Of a stretch of 64,000 nt of DNA, positions 44,692 through 52,793 are shown in pieces. This DNA comes from Aliivibrio_A kagoshimensis (lineage in GTDB: Bacteria > Pseudomonadota > Gammaproteobacteria > Enterobacterales > Vibrionaceae). Both the position numbers and the translations under genes were made by a program. Position 1 is the stretch's first letter. Every line of letters starts with the position of its first letter. The notes beneath the pieces were generated by a model. That model was given only the letters and a program-made list of their open reading frames with translations. It did no database searches and was not told where the DNA came from. Where the stretch lies: contig NZ_JAKJSQ010000016.1 of assembly GCF_050337105.1 (NCBI RefSeq), positions 7,295 through 71,294 on the forward strand. Reading direction: 5' to 3'.

Positions 44692-45105
44692 TTAAGTATT
44701 AAACAGCTCATTACTGTCTGGATAGCTTTTGAACTCAATGGGATTTCCAAATGGGTCAAAGAAAAACATGGTGTATTGTTCGCCTGGTTTATCTTTAAAG
44801 CGCAATGTTGGCGGAAGCACAAATTCAATCTGTGCTTCTGTGAGCTTATCTGCAATGCTCTGCCACACGTCGAACGGCAAAACCAGACCAAAATGTGGCA
44901 TAGGAACGGCTATACCATCTACGATGCCGGTATAAGCACTCTCTAAAGGCTTACCAAGATGTAGCGACAGTTGATGACCATAGAAGTCAAAATCTACCCA
45001 CGTATCAGTACTTCTTCCCTCTGTAGAGCCGAGTAGCTCACCATAAAAATTTCGTGCTTGTTGCAGATCGGTGACATTAAATGCCAGATGAAAAATGGAT
45101 TGCAT
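44692..45105 (-). CDS. VOC-family (glyoxalase/dioxygenase-like) protein
   Basis: A 137-residue VOC protein. It starts FHLAFNVTDLQQARNFYGEL and ends with FFFDPFGNPIEFKSY, the two paired motifs of the glyoxalase fold, with a metal-binding histidine near residue 6 and a glutamate in the final IEFK. The reaction is unknown. It precedes the HAD gene on the same strand. Confidence 0.85.
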   Translation of the reverse strand: MQSIFHLAFNVTDLQQARNFYGELLGSTEGRSTDTWVDFDFYGHQLSLHLGKPLESAYTGIVDGIAVPMPHFGLVLPFDVWQSIADKLTEAQIEFVLPPTLRFKDKPGEQYTMFFFDPFGNPIEFKSYPDSNELFNT

Positions 45106-45327
45106 CGTTACCTTCCCTTCACTATTTTAGAGCGAGTTCCAACATATCAATCTACGTAGCAAAATAATAGGGATTACAGCACTTACAGTGTGATCTCATC
45201 AAACCAATCACATTACCGATTGTAAAACATCACCAAAAATTGTCTGTCCATAAATAGTTCATCAAAGCATAACATTACTGCCATGTTTTTTAATTAGGTT
45301 CAATGGGTTAATTATTAAGGAGGATAT

Positions 45328-47106
45328 ATGCATCCGTTAGCGAAATCATTTATTGCCATCAGCATCACCAGCTTATTCATGACCGCGTGTACATCACAGT
45401 CTGATTCCACAACACCTACGTTCAATGCCCAATGCAACACAGAATCTAAAGCAGCTGAAACTAACGCCACAGTGACAGGCTTAACCTTGGTTGGTCGCTC
45501 CATCGCCGACGCTCCTTTTGAAAGTTCATCAGCAGAAATTGTCAGTTATGATGTATGCAGTGATCAATTGTATGTGGTTAATTCTCAAGCTAAGAAAGTG
45601 GATATTATAACCTTAGATGACAATTCGGTTCCTTCACCTATCGGTCAGATTGACCTTCAATCCGCCGCTATTCATTCAGGCATTGCCATTGGTGCTGCCA
45701 ACAGTGTAGCAACCCATGAAGGCTTGGTTGCCGTGGCCATTGAGAATGAAGTCAAACAACAAACTGGCATAATTGCACTGTATCGCTCTGACAACCTCGA
45801 ACTTATCACCACTTTTACTGCAGGAGCCCTGCCAGACATGGTGAGCTTCTCTAAAAATGGACGTTATATTGCCTCAGCGAATGAAGGAGAGCCCAATTCA
45901 CGCTATTCCATCGATCCAAAAGGCAGTGTGACTTTGATTGATTTACATAACGGACCACTCAATGCCATCGTACACCAAATTGGTTTTGAGGCTTTTAATC
46001 AAGATGGATCAAGGCATGATGAGCTACCAAAGTCCGTTCGCATCTCAGGACCAAATGCCTCTGTATCTCAAGATCTAGAGCCTGAATATCTCACTTTTGC
46101 TGATAATGGGAAGCTCTATGTGGCGTTGCAAGAGAATAATGCCCTCGCCGCAATTGATGTTGAGTCCGCCTCCGTTGACGCCATTTTTGGTTTAGGTGAA
46201 AAGTCGTGGTCAATGGCGCAGCTAGATGCTTCAAATAAAGACAAAGTGATAGGAAATTTCCACTCATACCCAATGTTATCGGGTCTTTATATGCCAGATA
46301 GCATTACCAGCTATTCTGTAAACGGTCAGTCCTTTATCGTGACAGCCAATGAAGGTGATGGCAGAGAGTATGGTTATGAAACAACTCAACTTCAGTGTGA
46401 TTCCGCTGGTTATGAGTGGGATGGCGACGACTATAAGGGCAGCAGTAATTACAACAGTAAGATAGATTTTTGTGTCGTATATAGCGATGAGACTCGAGGA
46501 AAGAAACTAAACACAGAGAAAAACCACCCTTTAGCAGCGCAACTAAAGGATAAAAAACAACTGGGTCGTTTGAAAGTAATTAAATCCAACACACCATTAA
46601 CTGCCGAACAAAATGTGCATGCGTTTGGTTCTCGTTCATTCTCAATTTGGGATCAAAATGGTGAGCAGGTATTTGATAGTGGTGATCAGTTTGCTCGTAT
46701 TGCTCAAATGACAGAACAAGATAACTTCAACAGCAGTAATAACAGCAATGACAGTAGTGATAGCCGCAGTGACGACAAAGGTGTCGAGCCCGAAGCGCTG
46801 GAAGTGGCGTTGATCAATGGTCGTCATTACGCATTCATTGGGTTAGAGCGTCAAGGTGGAGTGATGGTATATGACATATCAGATCCATCTAATGGTTTGT
46901 TTATCACTTATGTGAATAATCGCAATTACCAACAGCCTGTGTGCACTAAGGTTGATGATGGAAAATGCGACAATGCCACTTATAATCCGAAAGCGGGGGA
47001 TTTAGGACCTGAATCCATCGACTACTTTCAACGTAAAGGGCAGCACTTTATCGCAGTGGGCAACGAAGTAAGTGGAACCACATCGGTTTATCGCATCGAC
47101 TTTTAA
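45328..47106 (+). CDS. Choice-of-anchor I family lipoprotein
   Basis: A 592-residue secreted protein with a lipoprotein signal: residues 1-21 hydrophobic, then lipobox FMTAC, followed by a serine/threonine-rich linker. The body has the YVTN-like beta-propeller repeats of choice-of-anchor I proteins (LSVVNSQAKKVDI, YIASANEGEPNSRYSIDPKG and FIVTANEGDGREYG), related to alkaline-phosphatase-associated propellers. Acidic motif DDSSDSRSDDKGVEPE may be a calcium loop. AAGGAGG precedes the ATG. It is monocistronic and ends at a strong terminator. Its enzyme activity is not known. Confidence 0.85.
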   Translation: MHPLAKSFIAISITSLFMTACTSQSDSTTPTFNAQCNTESKAAETNATVTGLTLVGRSIADAPFESSSAEIVSYDVCSDQLYVVNSQAKKVDIITLDDNSVPSPIGQIDLQSAAIHSGIAIGAANSVATHEGLVAVAIENEVKQQTGIIALYRSDNLELITTFTAGALPDMVSFSKNGRYIASANEGEPNSRYSIDPKGSVTLIDLHNGPLNAIVHQIGFEAFNQDGSRHDELPKSVRISGPNASVSQDLEPEYLTFADNGKLYVALQENNALAAIDVESASVDAIFGLGEKSWSMAQLDASNKDKVIGNFHSYPMLSGLYMPDSITSYSVNGQSFIVTANEGDGREYGYETTQLQCDSAGYEWDGDDYKGSSNYNSKIDFCVVYSDETRGKKLNTEKNHPLAAQLKDKKQLGRLKVIKSNTPLTAEQNVHAFGSRSFSIWDQNGEQVFDSGDQFARIAQMTEQDNFNSSNNSNDSSDSRSDDKGVEPEALEVALINGRHYAFIGLERQGGVMVYDISDPSNGLFITYVNNRNYQQPVCTKVDDGKCDNATYNPKAGDLGPESIDYFQRKGQHFIAVGNEVSGTTSVYRIDF

Positions 47107-47134
47107 ACCGAACCGGCTATTTTCAATAACGCAT

Positions 47135-47165
47135 AAAAAATCGAGCATAGTTGCTCGATTTTTTT
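47135..47165. terminator. Bidirectional terminator between choice-of-anchor I gene and nosL
   Basis: AAAAAATCGAGCA (47135-47147) pairs exactly with TGCTCGATTTTTT (47152-47164) across TAGT, with T-runs on both strands. It ends both the plus-strand lipoprotein gene and the minus-strand nos operon. Confidence 0.9.
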
Positions 47166-47174
47166 ATACGGAGT

Positions 47175-47684
47175 CTACAATGTCTCTAGCGTGATCTCGT
47201 CAAATCCAATCACCTTGCCACCAAATTCAACACTGAATGCCTCAGCATCGGACTTCTGACTAAAGCTTGCTAATGTTTCCCCCATCGCCCCTTTCTTATC
47301 AGAACCGATCACATACCACGCTGTTTTGGCGTCGACAAAGTGCTCGTCATTGGGTGAACCCCATGGGCTTTTGCTCATGTCATGGACGAATATCTGCGTT
47401 ATCTGTCGCCTGTTTTCCGGTTGTAAAACATAACTGAATAGATCGCGTGTTGAACAGAACTTCTCTATACGTTCGGAGTTTTTCTGCGCAATTTCACCTT
47501 TAGGACCAGGGAAGTTGACGATCAACATTCCGCATAGGTGACACTCATCAGCCGCCTCTATGGCAACGGCTTGTTTCAACATTTGTTGCTGATCGTTTTG
47601 TTCTGAACAACCCGCAATAAAACTGGCGCAAACCAAGATAAATACAATTTGGTTCACGCACTTTTTTCTTAATAATTGGCTCAT
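47175..47684 (-). CDS. nosL: NosL: copper-binding lipoprotein for nitrous oxide reductase
   Basis: A 169-residue lipoprotein with a lipobox (FIAGC) after a hydrophobic signal. The conserved metal-binding motif ECHLCGM lies after ADE, as in NosL copper chaperones, which supply Cu(I) to NosZ in the periplasm. ATG 47684 has AGGA upstream, and the listed start skips a TTG at 47687. It is the last gene of nosRZDFYL and ends at the bidirectional terminator. Confidence 0.9.
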   Translation of the reverse strand: MSQLLRKKCVNQIVFILVCASFIAGCSEQNDQQQMLKQAVAIEAADECHLCGMLIVNFPGPKGEIAQKNSERIEKFCSTRDLFSYVLQPENRRQITQIFVHDMSKSPWGSPNDEHFVDAKTAWYVIGSDKKGAMGETLASFSQKSDAEAFSVEFGGKVIGFDEITLETL

Positions 47685-47719
47685 CAACAGATCCTACTTT
47701 TATGCTCGGTTAGATGGGG

Positions 47720-48538
47720 TTAAACACTTTTACGATTGAAAATAGCCATCGCGATCCCGAGGGGCGCAACCACCCAACCAAGCATCATCAATAATAGACT
47801 GAGAGGAGATTGGTTACTGTTAATGGCTACGGCTAATACACCATTCACATCACCTGTATCTAATGCTGCGAGGTTAATCAAACGAAAAAGATCCGCAGGA
47901 TTAAGCATCATGAGCTGAACCAAGCCGTGCTGTGTCACCCCCTCTTCAATGCCAACCAATACCGCCAACAACACTAGATCAAAAACCAAGACAAAAAATA
48001 ACCAGATGATCAAAGAGATGCCTGCCGCTTTTGATTTCTCAGAGACCGACACACTGATCACAAACGCCAGCGCCACAAAGCTCAAACCTAGAAGTACTGA
48101 GGTCAGAATAAACAACCCAAAGGCCGGCAATACTTCAGCAAAACTGCCGTTAACCCCTAACAGTAAGGCTGCACTGCCAAAACCAAACAGTGTCGCGAGT
48201 GAGATAATACCGCCTTGTCCAATGAACTTGCCCAACATCAATTGATTGTGACTGATTGGATAGGTCAACAGCAGCAGCAAAGTGCCTGACTCTTGCTCAC
48301 CGACAAAGCTGTCGTAACAGAGCAGTAGGGCAATTAAAGGAATAATAAATACCGATAAACTCGACAGACTTGCGATCATCGTTGACAGTGATGTGGTGCC
48401 TATCTGACCAGAAGCTGCAGAGCCGTAATAACTCAATCCAATGGAAAATAGAGCAAAAATCACTGTTATGGAGACTAGCCAACGATTACGCAGACCATCC
48501 TGAAACTCTTTTAATGCGACGGCGAAGATCGGATTCAT
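47720..48538 (-). CDS. nosY: NosY: ABC permease of the nitrous oxide reductase maturation transporter
   Basis: A 272-residue membrane protein with about six transmembrane helices, opening with MNPIFAVALKEFQDGLRNRW, typical of NosY. The ATG overlaps the NosF stop by 4 nt (ATGA), so the two are translationally coupled. With NosF and NosD it forms the complex that helps build the CuZ site of NosZ. Confidence 0.9.
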   Translation of the reverse strand: MNPIFAVALKEFQDGLRNRWLVSITVIFALFSIGLSYYGSAASGQIGTTSLSTMIASLSSLSVFIIPLIALLLCYDSFVGEQESGTLLLLLTYPISHNQLMLGKFIGQGGIISLATLFGFGSAALLLGVNGSFAEVLPAFGLFILTSVLLGLSFVALAFVISVSVSEKSKAAGISLIIWLFFVLVFDLVLLAVLVGIEEGVTQHGLVQLMMLNPADLFRLINLAALDTGDVNGVLAVAINSNQSPLSLLLMMLGWVVAPLGIAMAIFNRKSV

Positions 48539-49431
48539 GATGATTTCTCCTGTAAAAAGTACTGATATATCTGTTCTAAGTTCGCCTGTTCAATACTCAG
48601 ATCATTGAGGGTGTCGTAATTCATTAACTCACGGATGATATTGACCTTCTCTGTTTCAGGAACCAAAAGTCGATCACTGCTGACCATGAAACCAACCAAT
48701 TTTTGATTCTGTTGTAATGCACCATTGATACCGGATGTTTGAATGGAGACTGGCAGTTGCGCCATGCTTCTTAACTCTGCCAACGTGCCCTCGGCCACAG
48801 ACTCTCCGTTGGAAAGAATTTTCGCTCGATCTATATGTTGCTCCACACCGGGGAGAACATGAGAGCAGAGAATGACACTCGCCCCTTGGCTTTTCAGCTG
48901 ATCGACACTGGTATAAAACTCTTGGGTCGCACTCGGATCGAGCCCAACCGTTGGTTCATCGAGTAACAGTAATTTAGGATCACCTAAAAATGCTTGAGCT
49001 AAACCAAGGCGCTGCCTCATCCCTTTCGAATAGGTTTTTACTTGCCGATTCATTGCATCACTTAACCCTACCTGACTAAGCAGTACTTTGACCTGCTTAA
49101 GATCAACCGATTTTAAACGAGCAAAAAAGGTTAATATTTCAACGCCAGTTAACTGATCATAAAAGCTCACATTCTCTGGCAGATAACCGACCTTTTGACG
49201 GCTATGCCACGCTTGTTTGTCTTGCGGATCAACACCAAATACAGACACCACACCTGAAGAGGCTTTGATCACACCTAAAATCAGCTTCATCATGGTGGTT
49301 TTTCCCGCACCATTGTGACCAAATAGGCCTAACACCTCACCAGCACCAAGGGTAAGGTTCATGTTTTTTAACGCACCTAGGTTCTGATACTCTTTGTTCA
49401 CCTGTTGTAGCGTAACAATTGATTCACTCAT
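48535..49431 (-). CDS. nosF: NosF: ABC ATPase for nitrous oxide reductase maturation
   Basis: A 298-residue ATPase. Walker A is GHNGAGKTT, the signature YSKGMRQRLGLAQAF, and Walker B LLLLDEPTVGLDP with a conserved SHVLPGVEQHID switch. The C-terminal extension (about 80 residues past the ATPase core) is normal for NosF. It powers NosY, and its stop overlaps nosY. Confidence 0.92.
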   Translation of the reverse strand: MSESIVTLQQVNKEYQNLGALKNMNLTLGAGEVLGLFGHNGAGKTTMMKLILGVIKASSGVVSVFGVDPQDKQAWHSRQKVGYLPENVSFYDQLTGVEILTFFARLKSVDLKQVKVLLSQVGLSDAMNRQVKTYSKGMRQRLGLAQAFLGDPKLLLLDEPTVGLDPSATQEFYTSVDQLKSQGASVILCSHVLPGVEQHIDRAKILSNGESVAEGTLAELRSMAQLPVSIQTSGINGALQQNQKLVGFMVSSDRLLVPETEKVNIIRELMNYDTLNDLSIEQANLEQIYQYFLQEKSS

Positions 49432-49443
49432 TCTTTTCTCTCT

Positions 49444-50754
49444 TTAATTGTTCGCAAGCGAAGGGGCGGTAACGGGAGACATCTGCGGATAACTGTCTTT
49501 CACCCCGGCAGGTTTGAGTATTGGAAACTGCTTTTGTACCCAACGCAGCACTAACACAGATGGACTATCGAGTAGGACTTTGGCTTCAGGGTACTCCCAC
49601 ACTAATTTATCAATACCATCATTGGGTTCAAAAGGGGTATCTCCAGCGCCATCGTTATTCAAATCCCAACCCAAATAGTTGCTCCAGTAATTTCCAACGC
49701 CATCTTGGCTCCACTCTTGCTCTCGGTTAGAGACATATTTAACCTGTACGGGATTGTTAATAAAATTGTTGCCATACACCTTAGTATTCTCTGAGCCCGC
49801 TGTTAAATGAATGCCAATTTCAGCGGTATCGATGAGGTTGTAACTGATGGTATTGTAGGCTGAGTTATAAACAAACAACCCTTTTCCCTCTCGACCAAGC
49901 ACCTTATTTTCAGGCTTGGTCCAGACATTATTAATGATGTTATTGCTGATCGTTGATGAGGTGATAAAGTTCATCAACATGCCGTAATCTTCGCTGTCTC
50001 TGCTCACATTACCTTCAACGGTTAGTTGCTTTGAGCTCATTAAAGCGTAACCCGCTCGAGTTTGGTAAGCGAGATTATCAATGACTTTATTACTATGGGA
50101 ATACATGTAATGTACCCCATAGCGAAGGTGATGCATGGTGTTTCCTCTTAAGACATTTTGCTGACTGCCTATGATATAAAGACCATCACGGGTATAGCTC
50201 ACCTCGTTCCCAATCACTTCCACATTTTGTACATTCGACAGTTGAATGCCATTGCCACGATCGGCTGAACGTAAGCTTGGATTGCCCTTTATGACATTAT
50301 TGGTAATCATGACCTGTTTGGTTTTTTGAATCCAAATACCAAACCCATCACCTTCAAATTGATTATCACTGATCACTAAGTTGGTTAGATTTTTTTCACC
50401 ATAAATAGCGGAGTTTTGTTCAGTGAGGTCATCGCCCCAATTGATAAATTTCAGGTGTTTAATGGTAGAATTTGATGCCAGCAAAGTCAGGTTGTTCCCC
50501 TTTCCTCCCGCGTCAAGAATCACTTTTGCCTGTTCGCCAAATTTAGCCTCAATAGCGATACTGTTAGTCACGATAAAATTACCTTGATAGCGGCCATCAG
50601 CGAGCAGTACCACGTCACCATTTTTTGCTAAATCCAGTTTTAATTGCAGATCGTCGCTGCTAGTTACTTCAATCACCGCGGCAAACGCCGTCGCATGAAA
50701 CAAGCCAATAATGACTGAAAAAACGTTAGTACAGTGTCTAGAGAATATGTTCAA
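49444..50754 (-). CDS. nosD: NosD: periplasmic maturation protein for nitrous oxide reductase
   Basis: A 436-residue periplasmic protein with a signal peptide (residues about 1-25) and the CASH/parallel beta-helix repeats typical of NosD, for example IKHLKFINWGDDLTEQNSAI, NQFEGDGFGIWIQ and NVSRDSEDYGMLMN. It carries copper or sulfur for the CuZ centre of NosZ, with NosFY. The gap to nosZ is 81 nt and contains a strong hairpin. Confidence 0.9.
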   Translation of the reverse strand: MNIFSRHCTNVFSVIIGLFHATAFAAVIEVTSSDDLQLKLDLAKNGDVVLLADGRYQGNFIVTNSIAIEAKFGEQAKVILDAGGKGNNLTLLASNSTIKHLKFINWGDDLTEQNSAIYGEKNLTNLVISDNQFEGDGFGIWIQKTKQVMITNNVIKGNPSLRSADRGNGIQLSNVQNVEVIGNEVSYTRDGLYIIGSQQNVLRGNTMHHLRYGVHYMYSHSNKVIDNLAYQTRAGYALMSSKQLTVEGNVSRDSEDYGMLMNFITSSTISNNIINNVWTKPENKVLGREGKGLFVYNSAYNTISYNLIDTAEIGIHLTAGSENTKVYGNNFINNPVQVKYVSNREQEWSQDGVGNYWSNYLGWDLNNDGAGDTPFEPNDGIDKLVWEYPEAKVLLDSPSVLVLRWVQKQFPILKPAGVKDSYPQMSPVTAPSLANN

Positions 50755-50783
50755 TCAGATTACTCTTTTGATAAAGATAGAAT

Positions 50784-50812
50784 CCCCCCATCTTTATGAT
50801 AAAGATGGGGGG
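50784..50812 (-). promoter_or_regulatory. 14-bp perfect stem-loop between nosZ and nosD
   Basis: CCCCCCATCTTTAT (50784-50797) and ATAAAGATGGGGGG (50799-50812) are exact reverse complements around a single base. In RNA it gives a very stable hairpin in the nosZ-nosD intercistronic region without a following T-run. It could set the ratio of nosZ to downstream mRNA by attenuation or protect the nosZ 3' end. Confidence 0.75.
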
Positions 50813-50835
50813 CTCTAATCAATGAAAGTGAAACA

Positions 50836-52728
50836 TTACGCTTCGACTAACATACGTCCACGCATCTCCATATGAAGCGCATGACAGAACCAGTTACAGT
50901 AATACCACTGTACACCAGGCTTGTTGGCCACGAAGGTGATGGAGGCCGTCGCTTGAGGACCAATCTCCATCTGTACGCCATGGTTGGTCATACAGAAACC
51001 GTGCGTCACATCTTCAACCATGTCCAAGTTGGTGACGACCACGGTGACGACATCACCCAGCTTCACTTTAAACTCATTCATACCAAAGGTAGGAGCAACA
51101 GATGTCATATAAACACGAACTTTGTTACCTTCACGGATGACTTTGTTTTCACCCATTAAGTTAACGCCGTCTTTCTCTGCCATGGCGACCGTTTCAGCAA
51201 AAATAGGATCATCTCGAGTCCATACTTTTTTCGGCTTCAACTTACTACGGTGCACAATCATACAGTCATGCGGTTCGGCGAATGTTGGACCATCATGTAC
51301 CAGTTTCATCTCATCGCCTGAGATATCAATTAACTGATCATTTTCTGGACGCAGTGGACCAACCGGTAAGAATCGATCTTTAGAAAACTTACATAACGAT
51401 ACTAACCATTTACCGTCAGCATCACGAGTTTCACCTTGAGAAGTGTGGTTGTGCCCCGGTTGGTAATGCACATCCAGTTTCTGACGTAGGTAGTTTACCT
51501 TCTCGCCATTATGCGCTTTGATGGCATCTTCTACGTTCCATTTCGCAATTTGGCTATCGAGGAACAGAGTCGTATACGCGTTACCTTTGTTATCAAACGC
51601 AGTATGTAGAGGCCCTAAACCTAACTCAGGCTCAGCCACGATGGTCTCACGCGCTTTGATTTTGTCATCAAATAGAGAGTCTAATTTCTCAATGGCAATC
51701 ACCGATACGGTTGGTGATAACTTACCGTTAGCTACAAAGTATTTGCCGTCAGAAGAAGTATTCAAGCCATGAGGTGATTTTGGTACTGGGATATAACGCG
51801 TCAGTTCAGATCCTTTACGACCATCTAATACTGGTACATCGTTACCGTTGTAGTTCTTAAATTTGCCCGCTTTTAACGCCGCTTCACAACGCGCTAAATT
51901 AAATACAACAACATGGTCACGCTCTGCAGTGATCATGTCATTAAGGTTCATACCCATTTCAGAGTTATAACAGGTCGACGCAAAGTACTTACCGTCATAA
52001 TCTGCATCCGTGTTATCTAAGTTTCCGTCGACCATCACTTGGAAAGCGACCGTCATTAATTCGGCATCAATCACGTTAAACAGTGAGCGATAAGTGCTGA
52101 CATCTTCTAACGTCGATTTACCGTTGTTATCCATTGGGATTTCAAATTCACTGTTACAGATAACATACTTGGTGTATGGCACTTTTTGCACACGCATTCC
52201 ATGGATAGCTTGTACGTTTGGAACCGTCAGCATTTTATCGGTTTTCATGACATCGCAACGAATTCGAGCCACACGACTGTTTGCCTTATCATTAATGAAA
52301 ACGTATTTACCATCGTAATGGCCGTCTTGCATACTCATGTGCGGGTGATGTGAGTCTCCCGTTAAAATATCGGCGCTGTCGCCTTTAATACGCTTACTCT
52401 CATCGGTTAATCCCCAACCTGTTGCACTGTCGGTATTAAACACAGGAATACGCATAAGCTCACGCATTGAAGGTAAACCCATAATACGAACTTCCCCTGA
52501 GTGACCACCACTCCAAAAGCCATAATACTCATCAAGCTCACCAGGGTGCACCACAGGGCTGTTTTTTACTTCTGATGCTTGAGCTTTTGCCATTGAAGCA
52601 AACATAGCTGCCGTCATAGGGGCTGCGGCAACACCAACACCAATAGCGGCGGTTTTACCAAAAAATTTACGGCGCTCTACATTGGGTAGTGTGTCATCTT
52701 GTGTTAGATCAGTTTTGTCATCACTCAT
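50836..52728 (-). CDS. nosZ: NosZ: nitrous oxide reductase (clade I, Tat-exported)
   Basis: This 630-residue enzyme reduces N2O to N2 in the periplasm. A twin-arginine signal (VERRKFFGKTAAIG, residues about 18-31) marks it as clade I. The CuZ region shows DSHHPHMS and further histidines, and the CuA site at the C terminus reads CNWFCHALHMEM with Cys611, Trp613, Cys615, His619 and Met622 in exact family spacing. It is the second gene of the operon after nosR, with 65 nt between. The protein is complete, with no visible damage. Confidence 0.95.
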   Translation of the reverse strand: MSDDKTDLTQDDTLPNVERRKFFGKTAAIGVGVAAAPMTAAMFASMAKAQASEVKNSPVVHPGELDEYYGFWSGGHSGEVRIMGLPSMRELMRIPVFNTDSATGWGLTDESKRIKGDSADILTGDSHHPHMSMQDGHYDGKYVFINDKANSRVARIRCDVMKTDKMLTVPNVQAIHGMRVQKVPYTKYVICNSEFEIPMDNNGKSTLEDVSTYRSLFNVIDAELMTVAFQVMVDGNLDNTDADYDGKYFASTCYNSEMGMNLNDMITAERDHVVVFNLARCEAALKAGKFKNYNGNDVPVLDGRKGSELTRYIPVPKSPHGLNTSSDGKYFVANGKLSPTVSVIAIEKLDSLFDDKIKARETIVAEPELGLGPLHTAFDNKGNAYTTLFLDSQIAKWNVEDAIKAHNGEKVNYLRQKLDVHYQPGHNHTSQGETRDADGKWLVSLCKFSKDRFLPVGPLRPENDQLIDISGDEMKLVHDGPTFAEPHDCMIVHRSKLKPKKVWTRDDPIFAETVAMAEKDGVNLMGENKVIREGNKVRVYMTSVAPTFGMNEFKVKLGDVVTVVVTNLDMVEDVTHGFCMTNHGVQMEIGPQATASITFVANKPGVQWYYCNWFCHALHMEMRGRMLVEA

Positions 52729-52793
52729 GGTGATTCTCCATTATTATGTTTTTAGACTGTATAACGTCCACGTCTACTTCTGTTTCTTTGCGT

